DNA of 64,000 nt from contig JAFKEE010000019.1 in the NCBI GenBank assembly GCA_017307505.1, forward strand, positions 186,001 to 250,000, in the 5' to 3' direction. The stretch comes from Acidobacteriota bacterium (lineage in GTDB: Bacteria; Acidobacteriota; Terriglobia; Bryobacterales; Bryobacteraceae). Positions 63,602 to 64,000 of the stretch are shown piece by piece; positions within the stretch are counted from its first letter, which is position 1, and every line of letters starts with the position of its first letter. The notes beneath the pieces are model-generated. The model was not told where the DNA came from. It saw only the letters and a program-made list of their open reading frames with translations, and did no database searches. Both the position numbers and the translations under genes were made by a program.

Positions 63602-64000
63602 AAACATAACCTCGGAGATGACCTAGTCAACGTATAGAAGTACGCGGGAAACCGGTGGTTTCGTGAGAAAAATGCTATTTACAGTACTTTACATCCGCTT
63701 AGCAATGACGGGATTTGGCCCGGCAGCAGGCGCTATGCCAGGCGGAAATTCACGCTGATGCCTGTGAATCCAGGGGTTTGTGTGGAGCAGCAAGGGACTG
63801 GCGCCTCGACTGAGGCGCTGCAGAATGCTGCATTGAGATGCACTTTATGGAATGGATTGGAGGGTCATTCTTAACAAATTTGACCGCACTTAAATTGACT
63901 TGGTCCTCAAGTACAAGGTAATGGCGCTGGATCGATACCGCCGGAGGGGAGCATTGATTGCGCCAGGCCGTCGTTGAGTTGTCGAGCGAAGGGGATGGGG
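63602..64000. other. Upstream region of the second receptor, no gene seen
   Basis: About 400 bp to the window edge. It is AT-richer than average near 63665-63710 and contains a repeated TTTACA (TTTACA-GTAC-TTTACA, about 63675-63690), possibly part of the receptor's regulatory region. No supported open frame. Confidence 0.4.

Overview
The window is GC-rich, densely coded DNA from one chromosome. The gene content points to an acidobacterium of the Bryobacterales/Solibacter type. The evidence is two very large Oar-like TonB-dependent receptors with an N-terminal carboxypeptidase-regulatory domain, a propeller-type sensor kinase, many exported glycoside hydrolases and esterases, Tat-like leaders, and a protein that starts with the repeated-family motif ANRANAQRSTGPRTPEGK. 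This assignment is inference from gene content; there is no rRNA. One tRNA (Pro, anticodon TGG) is present. No phage, IS element or CRISPR array was seen.

Layout. Positions 1-4.0 kb hold a truncated propeller histidine kinase, its NarL-type response regulator, a DoxX-like membrane protein with an apparent CTG start, and a second NarL-type regulator. Positions 4.2-7.1 kb hold a POTRA-less Omp85 barrel and an exported protein with the catalytic signatures of a protein-kinase fold. Positions 7.1-10.8 kb hold a sigma-like orphan, a receiver/thioredoxin-reductase-like fusion without the redox CxxC, and a soluble histidine kinase with a cyclic-nucleotide-binding domain. tRNA-Pro follows.

Positions 11.3-33.6 kb are a polysaccharide/sugar-acid utilisation region. 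It contains a TonB-dependent receptor, a leftward operon (epimerase, DapA-like aldolase, Gfo/Idh/MocA oxidoreductase), a rightward operon (CBM9-like protein, alpha/beta-hydrolase esterase, GH42-like glycosidase) and a leftward operon (DUF4091/GH123-like protein, M20 peptidase, APC permease, ROK regulator). A GH43/esterase operon completes it. AT-rich boxes with TTAGT/TTACTGCACT half-sites sit in three promoter regions here and may be the operators of the ROK regulator.

Positions 33.8-44.7 kb hold a ClC channel and then the most distinctive locus: three cyanophycin-synthetase homologues around a divergent ABC transporter and DUF1854 protein. One homologue is full length. One keeps the ATP-grasp domain but has a degenerate Mur-ligase domain. 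One keeps the Mur-ligase domain but has lost the ATP-grasp core. The split looks complementary and suggests a multi-enzyme system that makes and moves a cyanophycin-like isopeptide.

Positions 44.8-45.8 kb are non-coding, with a 177-bp tandem repeat carrying twin hairpins and a strong G-quadruplex motif. Positions 45.8-48.4 kb hold two lineage-type hypothetical proteins and a MEDS-domain protein. Positions 48.9-60.5 kb hold a sensorless sigma-54 activator, a crotonase, a zinc alcohol dehydrogenase, a DJ-1/PfpI protein, an OprB porin, a cis-3-hydroxyproline dehydratase-like enolase, a GH2 enzyme, a MarR-GNAT fusion with a palindromic operator, and an exported aldo/keto reductase. A second TonB-dependent receptor closes the window.
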